Shown here piece by piece: positions 43,922-52,768 of a DNA stretch of 64,000 nucleotides; the first letter of the stretch is position 1; the number at the start of each line of letters is the position of its first letter. The notes beneath the pieces are model-generated. The model was given only the letters and a program-made list of their open reading frames with translations. It did no database searches and had not been told where the DNA came from. Position numbers and translations under genes: made by a program. The DNA is from Micromonospora sp. DSM 45708 (lineage in GTDB: Bacteria; Actinomycetota; Actinomycetes; Mycobacteriales; Micromonosporaceae). The stretch is from the NCBI RefSeq assembly GCF_039566955.1, contig NZ_CP154796.1, positions 1,178,001 through 1,242,000 of the forward strand, written 5' to 3'.

Positions 43922-44314
43922 TCAGGCCGGGCCGAGCAGGTCCCAGCGATTGCCGGCGAGGTCGCGGAACACCGCGACCCGGCCGTACGGTTCGGTGCGG
44001 GGCGGGCGGACGAACTCGACGCCGGCGGCGACCATCCGGCGGTGCGTGGCGTCGAAGTCGTCGACCTGGAGGAAGAAGCCGACCCGGCCGTGCGTCTGGT
44101 CGCCGACGGCCCCGGCCTGGTGCTCGCCGTCCGCGCGGGCCAGCAGCAGCCCGGTGCCGCCGCCCGGTGGGCGGACCACCACCCAGCGCTTGGGCCGGCC
44201 GTCGTTCGTCAGCGACGGTGAGTCCTCGGCCAACTCGAAACCGAGTACCTCGGTGAAGAACGCGATCGCCGGGTCGTACTCGGCGACGACCAGCGTGACC
44301 AGGTCGAGCCGCAC
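43922..44314 (-). CDS. VOC-family (glyoxalase/bleomycin-resistance-like) protein
   Basis: This 130-residue protein has the two-motif VOC fold. The first half reads LVTLVVAEYDPAIAFFTEVL and the second FFLQVDDFDATHRRMVAAGV, ending in VAVFRDLAGNRWDLLG with a metal-binding or structural Asp/Glu pair in the usual places. The substrate cannot be deduced; relatives include dioxygenases and small-molecule binding proteins. It starts 4 bp after the lipB stop, so the two are cotranscribed. Confidence 0.85.
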   Translation of the reverse strand: MRLDLVTLVVAEYDPAIAFFTEVLGFELAEDSPSLTNDGRPKRWVVVRPPGGGTGLLLARADGEHQAGAVGDQTHGRVGFFLQVDDFDATHRRMVAAGVEFVRPPRTEPYGRVAVFRDLAGNRWDLLGPA

Positions 44315-44318
44315 CCGG

Positions 44319-44960
44319 TCAGACCCGGGTCAGCGTGGGCAGGTGCCGTTCCACCACCGGCAGCACGTCGGCCACCGTGACCGGTCGGCCCAGCTCGGCG
44401 GTGAGCGAGGTGACCCCGGCGTCGCGGATGCCGCAGGGCACGATCCGGTCGAAGAAGCCCAGGTCGCAGTCGCAGTTGATCGAAAAGCCGTGCAGCGTGA
44501 CGCCACGGGCCACCCGGATGCCGATGGCGGCGACCTTGCGGGCCGGGCCCCGGTCGTCCGCCGGCACCCACACGCCGCTGCGCCCCTCCACCCGACCGGC
44601 GGCCAGCCCGAACTCGGCGCAGACGTCGATCAGGAGCTGCTCGGTGCGCCGGACGTACGCCACCACGTCGACCGGGTCGGGCAGGCGGACGATCGGGTAG
44701 CCGACGAGCTGCCCCGGACCGTGCCAGGTGATCTTGCCGCCGCGGTCCACGTCCACCACCGGCGTGCCGTCCATCGGCCGGTCCCAGGGCTCGGTGCGCT
44801 TGCCGGCGGTGTAGACGCTCGGGTGCTCCAGCAGCAGCACCGTGTCGCCCCGCTCGCCGGCCACCACGGCCTCGTGCAGCCGGCGCTGCTCGTCCCAGGC
44901 GGCCCGGTAGTCGAGCCGGCCGGCGCGGACGGTGGTCGGTCCTGAAGTCGTCACGCTCAC
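44319..44960 (-). CDS. lipB: octanoyl-[acyl carrier protein]:protein octanoyltransferase
   Basis: This 213-residue cysteine/lysine acyltransferase moves octanoate from acyl carrier protein to lipoyl domains. Motifs are [33 protein letters not shown], the catalytic Lys in [20 protein letters not shown] and the Cys in [17 protein letters not shown]. It provides the substrate for LipA and so for SucB and the glycine cleavage H protein. The start is GTG 44960. It leads a two-gene unit with the VOC gene. Confidence 0.95.
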   Translation of the reverse strand: MSVTTSGPTTVRAGRLDYRAAWDEQRRLHEAVVAGERGDTVLLLEHPSVYTAGKRTEPWDRPMDGTPVVDVDRGGKITWHGPGQLVGYPIVRLPDPVDVVAYVRRTEQLLIDVCAEFGLAAGRVEGRSGVWVPADDRGPARKVAAIGIRVARGVTLHGFSINCDCDLGFFDRIVPCGIRDAGVTSLTAELGRPVTVADVLPVVERHLPTLTRV

Positions 44961-45012
44961 CCGTCCAGCCTAGTCCCGCCGGCCCGGCCGCCCACCCGTG
45001 ACGCTCGTCGCG

Positions 45013-46824
45013 TCACGCGTCGGGCACCCGCCACACCCAGACGTCCTCGACCCGCTCCGGCGGGCCGAGCAGCGCGGTGGCGGTGCGGCGCAACGCCTCC
45101 TCGTCGACGTCGTACTTGGCGCCGTGCACCCGGTCGGCCAGCACCACCGCCCGCACGCCCCAGTGGCGCAGGTCGGCCCGGGACTCCTCGATGCTGCCCT
45201 CGGTGATGATCGGCACCAGCCCGGTCCGCCCGGCCTGATCCATCAGCGTGTCGAAGGTGCGCGGCACCGGGCCGATCCGGCCCCGGCCGTCCGGGCCGCC
45301 CGGGCCGAGGAAGAAGCCGGCCGGGATGCGGAACTCACCCTGGCGGTGGGCCAGCGCGTACGCCTGCCAGCGCTGCCCGTCCGGGTAGACGTCGACGGTC
45401 AACGGCAGCGGCGTGAGCACCCCGTCGGGCGGGACGTAGCGCTGCCACGCCCCGCCGGTGATGAACGCCGGGATCGGCTCGCGGACGCTGGTGAGCAGCG
45501 GGGTGGGCAGCAGCGGCAGCAGCGCGGCGACGAACCCGACCAGCCAGGCCGCGCCGGTCACCCGCCGCCGGGGCGGCCGGGCGCGCAACGCGTCGATCGC
45601 GTACGCCAGCAGCAGCCCGATCACCGGCGCGACGACGAGCGCCAGCCGGGACGGCAGCGCCGCGTTGATCACCGGCAGGTTGTCCAGCACCCCGAACGGC
45701 AGGAGCTGGTCGGTGCGCCGGCCGTTCCACTTGGCCGTCGGCCCCCAGGAGAGCACCGCGAAGATCACCGCGGTCACGCCGAGCGCGAGCAGCGTGGCCC
45801 GGAACGCGCGGTCGGCGCGCCGCCACAGCAACGCGAAGCAGGCGACCGCGAGCAGCAGCAGCGGCACGCCGAAGAACGAGTTCTCCTCGGTCGGGTTGGG
45901 CGCCAGCGACGTGCCGAACCCGGCCCAACCGGCGAGCGACCGGCGCGGGTACGACAGGTACGCGGCGATGTCCTCGGAGTGGATCAGCGGGTCGAAGCCG
46001 GTGCCGTGGAACCGTTGCGGCCCGGCGAAGTGCAGCCAGAGCGGGTACGCCAGCAGCACGCCGGCCACCAGGGCGGTCACCCCGAGCCCGGCCGCCATCC
46101 GGGGCAGCGCGGCCCGCGCCTCCGCGCGCCGGGCCGGGTGCAGCGCCCAGACCAGCAGGAACGTGGCGAGCGCCAGCGCGGTGAAGAACAACCCCTCGGC
46201 CGCGATCGAGAACGCGACGGCCACCAGCAGGCCGAGCACGATCCCGCCGGTCACCGCGCGGCCGGGCCGGCGCAGCCGGAACACGCCCCAGATCAGCAGC
46301 GGCACCAACCAGCCGGCGGTCCAGTTCAGGTGCGAGTTGGCGTGCGACACCATCGCCGGGCAGTAGGCGACGAACAACGCGCCCACCGCGGCGGCCAGCC
46401 GGCTGCCGACCAGGTGCCGGCTGAGCAGCCAGTACCAGGCCACCGCCGTGGCGGCCAGGTTGAGCGTGAGGATCACCAGGAACGTCGCGGGCGGCCCGAC
46501 CAGGTACGTCAGCGGCGCGAAGACCGCCGCGTACACGGTGATCGAGGTGTTGACCGCGAGGTTCACCCCGTCGGGGACGTTGATCAGGTGGGTGAAGAGC
46601 GGGTTCTCGCCGTGGGTGAGCGCGTGCCCGCCGAAGGCCAGCAGCCATTCGAAGAGCGCCTGGTCGCTGGAGTTGACGGTGATCGTCCGGGTGTTCGGGT
46701 CCCGCCACATCCCGCTGGTGACCCAGAGCGCCAGCGCGACCGCGGCGAGTATCACCAGCAGGTCGGCGCGCCGTGCGCGGGCGGCGGTGGCGGGCGGCGG
46801 GTCGGCGACCGGGGAGGACGGCAC
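45013..46824 (-). CDS. polytopic membrane protein, glycosyltransferase-like
   Basis: This 603-residue protein has about eleven transmembrane helices and a soluble C-terminal domain of about 170 residues. Early loops contain TVNSSDQALFEWLLAFGGHA and HLINVPDGVNLAVNTSITVY, reminiscent of GT-C-type transferases or DUF2079/YfhO-like proteins. The C-terminal part (FDTLMDQAGRTGLVPIITEG and HWGVRAVVLADRV) is typical of extracytoplasmic tails in that group. GTG 46824 is preferred because a longer start would run into the promoter of the divergent secreted esterase. The substrate is unknown. Confidence 0.7.
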   Translation of the reverse strand: MPSSPVADPPPATAARARRADLLVILAAVALALWVTSGMWRDPNTRTITVNSSDQALFEWLLAFGGHALTHGENPLFTHLINVPDGVNLAVNTSITVYAAVFAPLTYLVGPPATFLVILTLNLAATAVAWYWLLSRHLVGSRLAAAVGALFVAYCPAMVSHANSHLNWTAGWLVPLLIWGVFRLRRPGRAVTGGIVLGLLVAVAFSIAAEGLFFTALALATFLLVWALHPARRAEARAALPRMAAGLGVTALVAGVLLAYPLWLHFAGPQRFHGTGFDPLIHSEDIAAYLSYPRRSLAGWAGFGTSLAPNPTEENSFFGVPLLLLAVACFALLWRRADRAFRATLLALGVTAVIFAVLSWGPTAKWNGRRTDQLLPFGVLDNLPVINAALPSRLALVVAPVIGLLLAYAIDALRARPPRRRVTGAAWLVGFVAALLPLLPTPLLTSVREPIPAFITGGAWQRYVPPDGVLTPLPLTVDVYPDGQRWQAYALAHRQGEFRIPAGFFLGPGGPDGRGRIGPVPRTFDTLMDQAGRTGLVPIITEGSIEESRADLRHWGVRAVVLADRVHGAKYDVDEEALRRTATALLGPPERVEDVWVWRVPDA

Positions 46825-46934
46825 GCAGCGGACGTTACCAACCGGACCCGGGCACACCGCCCGGACGGTGAATGTGTGACCGACAGCCATTCCCGTCGAT
46901 GAAACACGGACGTAACGTTCCGGCAACTCGGAGA

Positions 46935-46948
46935 GTGACCCAGTTCAC
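46935..46948 (+). promoter_or_regulatory. CRP-like inverted repeat upstream of secreted esterase
   Basis: GTGACCCAGTTCAC is a perfect GTGA-N6-TCAC inverted repeat, the core of CRP-type operators. It lies 22 bp before the GTG start at 46970, close enough that it could overlap the transcription start. The role is inferred from the pattern only. Confidence 0.35.
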
Positions 46949-46969
46949 ATTCCATGATCGGGAGGTCCC

Positions 46970-48202
46970 GTGTCCCGCTCCTCATCCCTCATCACCCGTC
47001 TCGCCGGGGCGGCGGCCGGGGTCGTGCTGGCCGCGGCCGGCGTCCTGACCGCCGCGCTGCCCGCGCAGGCCGCCACGCTGACCCAGGTCACCGGCTTCGG
47101 CTCCAACCCCGGCAACCTGGCCATGTACGCCTACCGGCCGGACGGCCTGCCCGGCAACGCGCCGGCCGTGGTGCTGCTGCACGGCTGCACCCAGAACGCC
47201 TCGACCTACTTCACGAACTCCGGCTGGCAGAAGTACGCCGACCAGTGGAAGTTCGCGCTGATCGTGCCGCAGCAGCCGTCCGGCAACAACGCCAACTCCT
47301 GCTTCAACTGGTTCGAGACCGGCGACACCGCCCGGGGCCAGGGCGAGGCGTTGTCGGTCAAGCAGATGGTCGACTACGCGAAGACCAACTACGGCACCGA
47401 CGCCGGCCGCGTCTACGTCAGCGGCCTCTCCGCCGGCGCGGCGATGAGCGCCGTCATGCTGGCCACCTACCCCGACGTGTTCGCCGCCGGCTCGATCATC
47501 GCCGGCATCCCGTACCGCTGCGCCACCAGCACCACAAGCGCGTTCAGCTGCATGAACCCGGGCGTGGACAAGACCCCGGCGCAGTGGGGCGACCTGGTCC
47601 GCAACGCGTACCCGGGCTACTCCGGCAAGCGTCCCCGGGTGGCCGTCTGGCACGGCACCAGCGACTACACGGTCAACGTGGCGAACGCGGCCGAGTCACG
47701 CGACCAGTGGACCAACGTGCTCGGCGTGTCGGCGACCCCGAGCAGCACCTCGTCCCTGCCGGGCGGCACCAGCCTGGAGGTCTACGGAAGCGACCAGGTA
47801 CGCGTCTACCGCGTCTCCGGCATGGGCCACGGCACCCCGGTCGACCCGGGCTCGGCGGCGGACCAGTGCGGCACCGCCGGGGCGTACTTCCTGGACACCA
47901 TCTGCTCGACGTACCGCGACGCGCTCTTCTTCGGCCTCGGCGGCGGCGTCCCGCCGAGCCCCACCCCGACGGCGACCGCGACCGCCTCGCCCACCCCGAC
48001 CGGATCGCCCTCGCCGACGCCGACCACCGCGCCGGTCTGCGTCACCGCCAGCAACTACGCGCACGTCACCGCCGGCCGGGCCTACCAGTCCGGCGGGTAC
48101 GCCTACGCGCTGGGCAGCGGCCAGCGGATGGGCCTCTACAACACGTTCTACACCACCTCGTTGAAGCAGACCGGGCCCGGCTACTGGGTCATCGGCTGCT
48201 GA
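46970..48202 (+). CDS. secreted PHB depolymerase/esterase (CE1-like) with C-terminal domain
   Basis: This 410-residue protein has a Sec signal peptide (cleavage at AQA-ATL) and an alpha/beta-hydrolase of the short-chain-length PHB depolymerase/acetylxylan and feruloyl esterase group. The oxyanion segment is VVLLHGCTQNASTYF, the nucleophile is GLSAGAAMSA, the Asp is in WHGTSDYTVN, and the His is in GMGHGTPVD. A Pro/Thr linker (about residues 325-350) joins a C-terminal ~55-residue domain that begins and ends with Cys and may bind substrate. GTG 46970 has GGGAGG upstream. It likely acts outside the cell on polyesters or plant cell-wall esters. Confidence 0.88.
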   Translation: MSRSSSLITRLAGAAAGVVLAAAGVLTAALPAQAATLTQVTGFGSNPGNLAMYAYRPDGLPGNAPAVVLLHGCTQNASTYFTNSGWQKYADQWKFALIVPQQPSGNNANSCFNWFETGDTARGQGEALSVKQMVDYAKTNYGTDAGRVYVSGLSAGAAMSAVMLATYPDVFAAGSIIAGIPYRCATSTTSAFSCMNPGVDKTPAQWGDLVRNAYPGYSGKRPRVAVWHGTSDYTVNVANAAESRDQWTNVLGVSATPSSTSSLPGGTSLEVYGSDQVRVYRVSGMGHGTPVDPGSAADQCGTAGAYFLDTICSTYRDALFFGLGGGVPPSPTPTATATASPTPTGSPSPTPTTAPVCVTASNYAHVTAGRAYQSGGYAYALGSGQRMGLYNTFYTTSLKQTGPGYWVIGC

Positions 48203-48226
48203 CCCGCCCGCGCCGCCCTGGCCGGC

Positions 48227-49126
48227 TCACCCGGCGAGGGCGGCGCGCAGCGCGCCCGGCAGGTCCGGGTGGGTCCAGGTGAAGCCCGCCTTGCCCAGCA
48301 CGCCCGGCAGCACCCGGGCGCTGGTGAGCGCCTCGTGCGCGAACCCGCCGAGCACGACCTGCAACGCCAGCGCCGGGATCGGCATGATCGCCGGCCGGTG
48401 CAGTTGGCGGGCCAACTCCCGGGTGAACTCGGCGTTGGTGACCGGCGCCGGCCCGACCACGTTCACCGGGCCGGCCACGTCGTCGCGGGCCAGCAGGAAC
48501 GCGCTCGCGTCCAGCCAGTCCGGCATCGAGATCCACGGCAGCCACTGACGGCCGTTGCCCAGCTTGCCGCCGACACCCAGCCGGAACGGCAGGAGCTGCG
48601 GCTTGAGCAGGCCGCCGTCGCGGTGCAGCGGCAGCCCGGTCCGCAGCCGCACCACCCGTACGCCGGCGTCCTCGGCCGGCCGGGTCGCCGCCTCCCACAC
48701 CCGGCAGACGTCGGCGAGGAACCCCTCGCCGGCCGGCGCGTCCTCCTCCACCGTGCGGTCCCCGGTGTTGCCGTACCAGCCGACCGCGGAGGAGTTCAGC
48801 AACGCCGCCGGCCGGTCCGCGGCGGGCAGGCCGGCGATCGTGATGGCGAGCGTGGTGGTGCTGTCCACCCGGCTGGTCCGGATCAGCTTCTTGTAGTCGT
48901 CGTTCCAGCGCTTGTCGCCCACCCCCGCGCCGGCCAGGTTCACCACCGCGTCGGCGTCCGCGACCACCTGCGGGTCGAGCTGCGCGGCGGACGGATTCCA
49001 CTGCCGCTCGTCGGAGCCGCGCGGCGGGCGGCGGACCAGGCGGATGACCTGATGCCCGTCCGCGCCGAGCCGGTCGACAAGTCGGGTGCCGAGGAAGCCG
49101 GACACGCCGGCCATGAGGATCCGCAT
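48227..49126 (-). CDS. TIGR01777-family NAD(P)-binding protein (SDR-like)
   Basis: This 299-residue protein has an N-terminal Rossmann motif (MRILMAGVSGFLGTRLVDRL) and the family's NSSAVGWYGNTGDRTVEED block. It also has VRVVRLRTGLPLHRDGGLLK and a C-terminal DUF1731-like segment (HEALTSARVLPGVLGKAGFT). Members resemble sugar-nucleotide epimerases and include the SulA/YfcH group, but their substrates are not established. The start at ATG 49126 drops an unrelated 17-residue upstream extension. Confidence 0.88.
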   Translation of the reverse strand: MRILMAGVSGFLGTRLVDRLGADGHQVIRLVRRPPRGSDERQWNPSAAQLDPQVVADADAVVNLAGAGVGDKRWNDDYKKLIRTSRVDSTTTLAITIAGLPAADRPAALLNSSAVGWYGNTGDRTVEEDAPAGEGFLADVCRVWEAATRPAEDAGVRVVRLRTGLPLHRDGGLLKPQLLPFRLGVGGKLGNGRQWLPWISMPDWLDASAFLLARDDVAGPVNVVGPAPVTNAEFTRELARQLHRPAIMPIPALALQVVLGGFAHEALTSARVLPGVLGKAGFTWTHPDLPGALRAALAG

Positions 49127-49229
49127 GCTCACATCTTCGGGTACGCGACGCGATCCGGATGCGTGGAGCGAAATCACTCACTCGTCACGCCTGTCCCCGA
49201 AGGTGACCCGGAAGGCCCGGACCGCCCGC

Positions 49230-49763
49230 TCACTCCCCGGTGCGACCGTCGAGGGCCTCGCGCAGGATGTCGGCCTGGCCCAGGTGGCGGGCGTACTCGT
49301 CGACCAGATGGGTCAGCACCCACCGCAGCGACCGCTCGGCGCCGGAGCCGGGGGTGCGCCCGACCGTGTCGAGGGAACGCGCGGCGGCGATCCGGCGGGA
49401 TGCGGCCACCTCCTCCCGCCAGAGCGCGAAGGTGCCCGGGCCGGTGGCGTCGGCGACGTCGTGGAACGGCGCGTCCGGGTCGTCGCTCAGGTCGAACAGG
49501 TCACCGGGGAACGCGCCCGCCACCACGCCCTGGAAATACCAGCGTTCGACCGTCGCCAGGTGCCGGACCAGACCGAGCAGCGACAGCCGGGAGGACGGCA
49601 CCGGCCGCGACCGTAGCTGCTCGTCGGACAGGCCCTCGCACTTGCGGACCAGCGCGTCCCGCTGGAATTCCAGGAACGTGTCGAGCAGCGTCCGTTCGTC
49701 CGCCGTCGGTGGCAGCGCGAAGCGCCGGTCGGTCGTGGACACGCCGGGCAGGATGACGCTCAC
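49230..49763 (-). CDS. DinB-family (DUF664) protein
   Basis: This 177-residue four-helix protein of the DinB/DUF664 group reads LLDTFLEFQRDALVRKCEGL and then LSLLGLVRHLATVERWYFQ (first metal-binding His). It ends LTHLVDEYARHLGQADILRE with the later His residues. Actinobacterial members are thought to be mycothiol- or other thiol-dependent transferases. GTG 49763 overlaps the stop of the aldo/keto reductase gene (GTGA), so translation is coupled. The enzyme may act on the same detoxification pathway as its neighbours. Confidence 0.88.
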   Translation of the reverse strand: MSVILPGVSTTDRRFALPPTADERTLLDTFLEFQRDALVRKCEGLSDEQLRSRPVPSSRLSLLGLVRHLATVERWYFQGVVAGAFPGDLFDLSDDPDAPFHDVADATGPGTFALWREEVAASRRIAAARSLDTVGRTPGSGAERSLRWVLTHLVDEYARHLGQADILREALDGRTGE

Positions 49764-50770
49764 GCGGTCGCCGGGGTGGTGCGCAGGTCGGCGAGGAGGT
49801 GCTCCACCTCGGCGAACGCCGCCGCCGGCAGCGGCCCGTACGCCAGCGCGCCGAGGTTCTCCCCGGCCTGCTCGACGGTCCGGCAGCCGGGAATGGGCAG
49901 CGTCCGCGGGCTGCGGGCGAGCAGCCAGCCCAGCGCGCCCTGGGCGAGCGTGCGACCGTCGGCGGTCAGCGTCTCCCGGACCCGGGCCACCCGGTCGGCC
50001 CACTCGGCACGCGGCACGCCGTCGCTGAACCAGTCCAGCCACTCGGGCGCCACCCCGCGCACGTCGTCACCGCCGCGGGCGGCCGGCGTGTCCTGGTACT
50101 TGGCGGTGAGCAGGCCCATCGCCAGCGGGCCCCGGTTCAGGCTGGCCAGGTCGAACTCCTCGCAGACCGCGAGCATCGCGGCGTTGTCCCGCAGCACCGA
50201 CTGGTCGTGCTGGATCGCCGCGCAGTGCGCGCCGGCCTCGGCGAACACCCGCGCCGAGGCGGGGTCGTCGGTGCTCCAGCCGTACGCCCGGATCTTTCCC
50301 TCGCCGACCAGCTCCTCCAGCGTCTCGACCAGCTCCAGCGCCTGCGGCACCGGCAGGCCGCCCAGGTGCAGTTGGTAGAGGTCCACGTGGTCGGTGCCGA
50401 GCCGGCGCAGCGAGCCCTCCAGGCTGCGCCGCGCGTACCCGGGGCTGCCGTCCTCGCCGGTGGCCTGTCGGGTCGCCTCGTCCGTGGGGTAGCCGAACTT
50501 GGTGGCGATCACCGCCTGGTCCCGGCGGCCGGCGAGCGCGCGGCCCAGCACCCGCTCGCTGTGCCCGGCGCCGTAGTTGCTGGAGGTGTCGAAGAGGGTC
50601 GCGCCCAGCTCCAGCGCCCGGTGGATCGTCCGGATCGACTCGTCGTCGTCCACCTCGCCCCAGCCGAGCGGCTGGGTGCCGGCCCAGAGCGGGCCGCCGA
50701 TCGCCCAGCAGCCCATGCCGATCGCGCTCACCTCGATGCCGCTGCGGCCCAACCGTCGTGTCGTCGTCAT
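49760..50770 (-). CDS. aldo/keto reductase
   Basis: This 336-residue (beta/alpha)8 NADPH-dependent reductase has the catalytic tetrad: Asp and Tyr in LFDTSSNYGAGHSERVLG, Lys in AVIATKFGYP and His in LYQLHLGG. The NADPH-binding end includes LPIPGCRTVEQAGENLGAL. It belongs to the YajO/Tas-like group and reduces aldehydes or ketones of unknown identity. It is the middle gene of a unit with an LLM oxidoreductase upstream (4-bp gap) and a DinB protein downstream. Confidence 0.92.
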   Translation of the reverse strand: MTTTRRLGRSGIEVSAIGMGCWAIGGPLWAGTQPLGWGEVDDDESIRTIHRALELGATLFDTSSNYGAGHSERVLGRALAGRRDQAVIATKFGYPTDEATRQATGEDGSPGYARRSLEGSLRRLGTDHVDLYQLHLGGLPVPQALELVETLEELVGEGKIRAYGWSTDDPASARVFAEAGAHCAAIQHDQSVLRDNAAMLAVCEEFDLASLNRGPLAMGLLTAKYQDTPAARGGDDVRGVAPEWLDWFSDGVPRAEWADRVARVRETLTADGRTLAQGALGWLLARSPRTLPIPGCRTVEQAGENLGALAYGPLPAAAFAEVEHLLADLRTTPATA

Positions 50771-50774
50771 GGAA

Positions 50775-51728
50775 TCAGTGTCCTATCTCGAGTGCGCTCG
50801 AAGTCGACCCGTTTCCGGCCAGCCGGGGCAGGAGCGGCGCGAGCGCGTCGACGGCGTCGGCGCGTACCACGAAGCGGGTGACGCCCCAGCGGCGCCGGTG
50901 CCCCGCCACCGCCGCGACGATCTCGTCGGCGGTCCCGATCAGCACGAACGGTGTGGCCAGCACCTCCGCCGGGGTGAGGCCGGTCTCGGCGGCCGTCTGG
51001 GCGGCGACCGCCTCGGCGTCGTCGGTGACCGCGACGCGCTGCACCAGCGCCTCCAGGGCCGGCGGCGTGCCCCGACCGGCCGCGCCGGCCGCCACCTGGG
51101 CGAGTTGGGTTTCGAGCTGGTCGGCCCGCCACCGCACCTCGTGCTGGTGGCCGTCCGGCAGGGTGCGCCCGAAACCGGTCAGGCCGACCACGTCGGCGTG
51201 CGCGCCGGCCCACCGCAGCAGCGTGGAGTTGGCCGTGCCCAGGACGAGCGGAATCCGGTCCTGGACCGGCCGCGGATCGTCGAGGCGGGCGGCGTGCGCG
51301 GCCAGTTCCGGCGTGTCCACGGTGACCTCGTCGCCGGCCAGCAGCGCCCGGACCGCCTCGGCCACCGCCACGCAGCGGCGGACCCGCCCGGCGACGTCGG
51401 GGCGCTCGCGCCCGACCGCCCGCCACTCACCCGGCGTGTGCCCGGCGCCCAGGCCGAGCCGCGCCCGGCCGCCGGAGACCACGTCCAGGGTGGCCACGTC
51501 GGTGGCGAGCAGCATCGGCTCCCGGACGCCGGCGTTCGACACGTACGAGCCGAGGCCCAGGGTGCCGGTCACCGCCGCGGCGGCGGCCAGCGCCACGAAC
51601 GGGGACGGGCCGAAACCCGGATGGTCGGCGGCCAGCAGCGCGTCGAAGCCGGCGGCCTCGACGGTGCGGGCCAGCTCGCCCCAGCTCGCCGCGTCGGTGG
51701 GCCGGGCCTGTACGGAGAACGTCGCCAT
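50775..51728 (-). CDS. LLM-class flavin- or F420-dependent oxidoreductase
   Basis: This 317-residue luciferase-like TIM-barrel protein begins MATFSVQARPTDAASWGELA. It has FDALLAADHPGFGPSPFVAL, LGLGSYVSNAGVREPMLLAT and VVSGGRARLGLGAGHTPGEW, typical of F420-dependent members in actinomycetes. The cofactor could be FMN or F420; the F420 reductase at 10928 shows that F420 is used by this organism. The start at ATG 51728 avoids a long unrelated upstream extension. It is the first gene of the three-gene unit running down to 49230. Confidence 0.87.
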   Translation of the reverse strand: MATFSVQARPTDAASWGELARTVEAAGFDALLAADHPGFGPSPFVALAAAAAVTGTLGLGSYVSNAGVREPMLLATDVATLDVVSGGRARLGLGAGHTPGEWRAVGRERPDVAGRVRRCVAVAEAVRALLAGDEVTVDTPELAAHAARLDDPRPVQDRIPLVLGTANSTLLRWAGAHADVVGLTGFGRTLPDGHQHEVRWRADQLETQLAQVAAGAAGRGTPPALEALVQRVAVTDDAEAVAAQTAAETGLTPAEVLATPFVLIGTADEIVAAVAGHRRRWGVTRFVVRADAVDALAPLLPRLAGNGSTSSALEIGH

Positions 51729-51759
51729 CGGCACAGTCTCCGTCCCCACCCCGATCCCC

Positions 51760-51794
51760 ACCCACCCCTTCTGCCGAGGGCCGAAGGGGTGGGT
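51760..51794. terminator. hairpin after aldo/keto reductase gene
   Basis: ACCCACCCCTTC at 51760-51771 pairs with GAAGGGGTGGGT at 51783-51794 across an 11-nt loop. It follows the minus-strand gene ending at 51811 and separates it from the LLM operon, leaving only about 30 bp for the latter's promoter. Confidence 0.65.
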
Positions 51795-51810
51795 GCCCGC
51801 CTCACCCCCG

Positions 51811-52689
51811 TCAGACGGCGTCGAGGCGCGCCAGGGCGGCGGGGGAGAGGCGGAGCGCGCCGGCCGCGACGTTCTGCGCCAGGTGCGCCGGATCGCCGGT
51901 GCCGGGGATGGCGAGCACATTCGGGCCCCGGGCCAGCGTCCAGGCCAGCCGGACCTGGGCGGCGGTGACGCCGTGCTCGCGCGCCACCGCGAGCACCTCC
52001 GGGTGCTCCTCGCCGGTCGCCCCGGCCTCCCGCCCGCTGGTGACGAGCGAGAAGAACGGCACGAACGCCGTGCCGTACGCGGCGCAGTCCCGGATCAGCT
52101 CGTCGTTGCCGCGGCGGTAGCCGACGCCGTACGAGTTCTGCACGCAGACCACCGGGGCGATCGTCCGCGCCTCGGCGACCTGGTGCGGGCGTACCGCCGA
52201 GACGCCGAGGTGCCGGATCAGCCCGGCGTCGACCAGCTCGGTGAGCGCGCCGAAGTGCTCGGCCAGCGGCTCCGGCCCGTGCACCCGCAGATTCACCACG
52301 TCCAGGTGGTCCCGGCCGAGCTGGCGCAGGTTCTCCTCGACCTGCCCGCGCAACTGCTCCGGCCGGGCCGCCGGCAGCCACTCGCCGGACGGGTCCTTGC
52401 CCGGCCCCACCTTGGTCACGATGACCAGATCCTCCGGGTACGGCGACAGCGCCCGGTTGATCAGCTCGTTGGCCGAGCGCAACGGCGAGAAGTAGAACGC
52501 GGCCGTGTCGATGTGGTTGACGCCCAGCTCGACCGCGCGGCGCAGCACGGCGACGGCCCGGTCCCGGTCGCTGGGGCCGCCGTCGGCGTTCGCGGTCAGC
52601 CGCATCGCGCCGAGGCCGATCCGGTTGACGGTCAGGTCGCCGAGCTGCCAGGTGCCGGCCGCGTCGGCGTGGACGGTGTCGATGGTCAT
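51811..52689 (-). CDS. aldo/keto reductase
   Basis: This 292-residue reductase has the catalytic Asp and Tyr in HIDTAAFYFSPLRSANELI, Lys in LVIVTKVGPG and His in VVNLRVHGPEP. It also has a C-terminal NADPH-binding LAIPGTGDPAHLAQNVAAG. It is only distantly similar to the reductase at 49760 and belongs to another subfamily. It reduces a carbonyl substrate of unknown identity. The ATG at 52689 has AGAGGAACGGGGA upstream. It is transcribed alone, ending at a strong hairpin. Confidence 0.92.
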   Translation of the reverse strand: MTIDTVHADAAGTWQLGDLTVNRIGLGAMRLTANADGGPSDRDRAVAVLRRAVELGVNHIDTAAFYFSPLRSANELINRALSPYPEDLVIVTKVGPGKDPSGEWLPAARPEQLRGQVEENLRQLGRDHLDVVNLRVHGPEPLAEHFGALTELVDAGLIRHLGVSAVRPHQVAEARTIAPVVCVQNSYGVGYRRGNDELIRDCAAYGTAFVPFFSLVTSGREAGATGEEHPEVLAVAREHGVTAAQVRLAWTLARGPNVLAIPGTGDPAHLAQNVAAGALRLSPAALARLDAV

Positions 52690-52768
52690 GTGGTCCCCGT
52701 TCCTCTCGGAGGCCCATTGTGGGCCGAGCGGTTCCACGGAGCCGACCGCCGGCCGGTTCAATCCGGCA

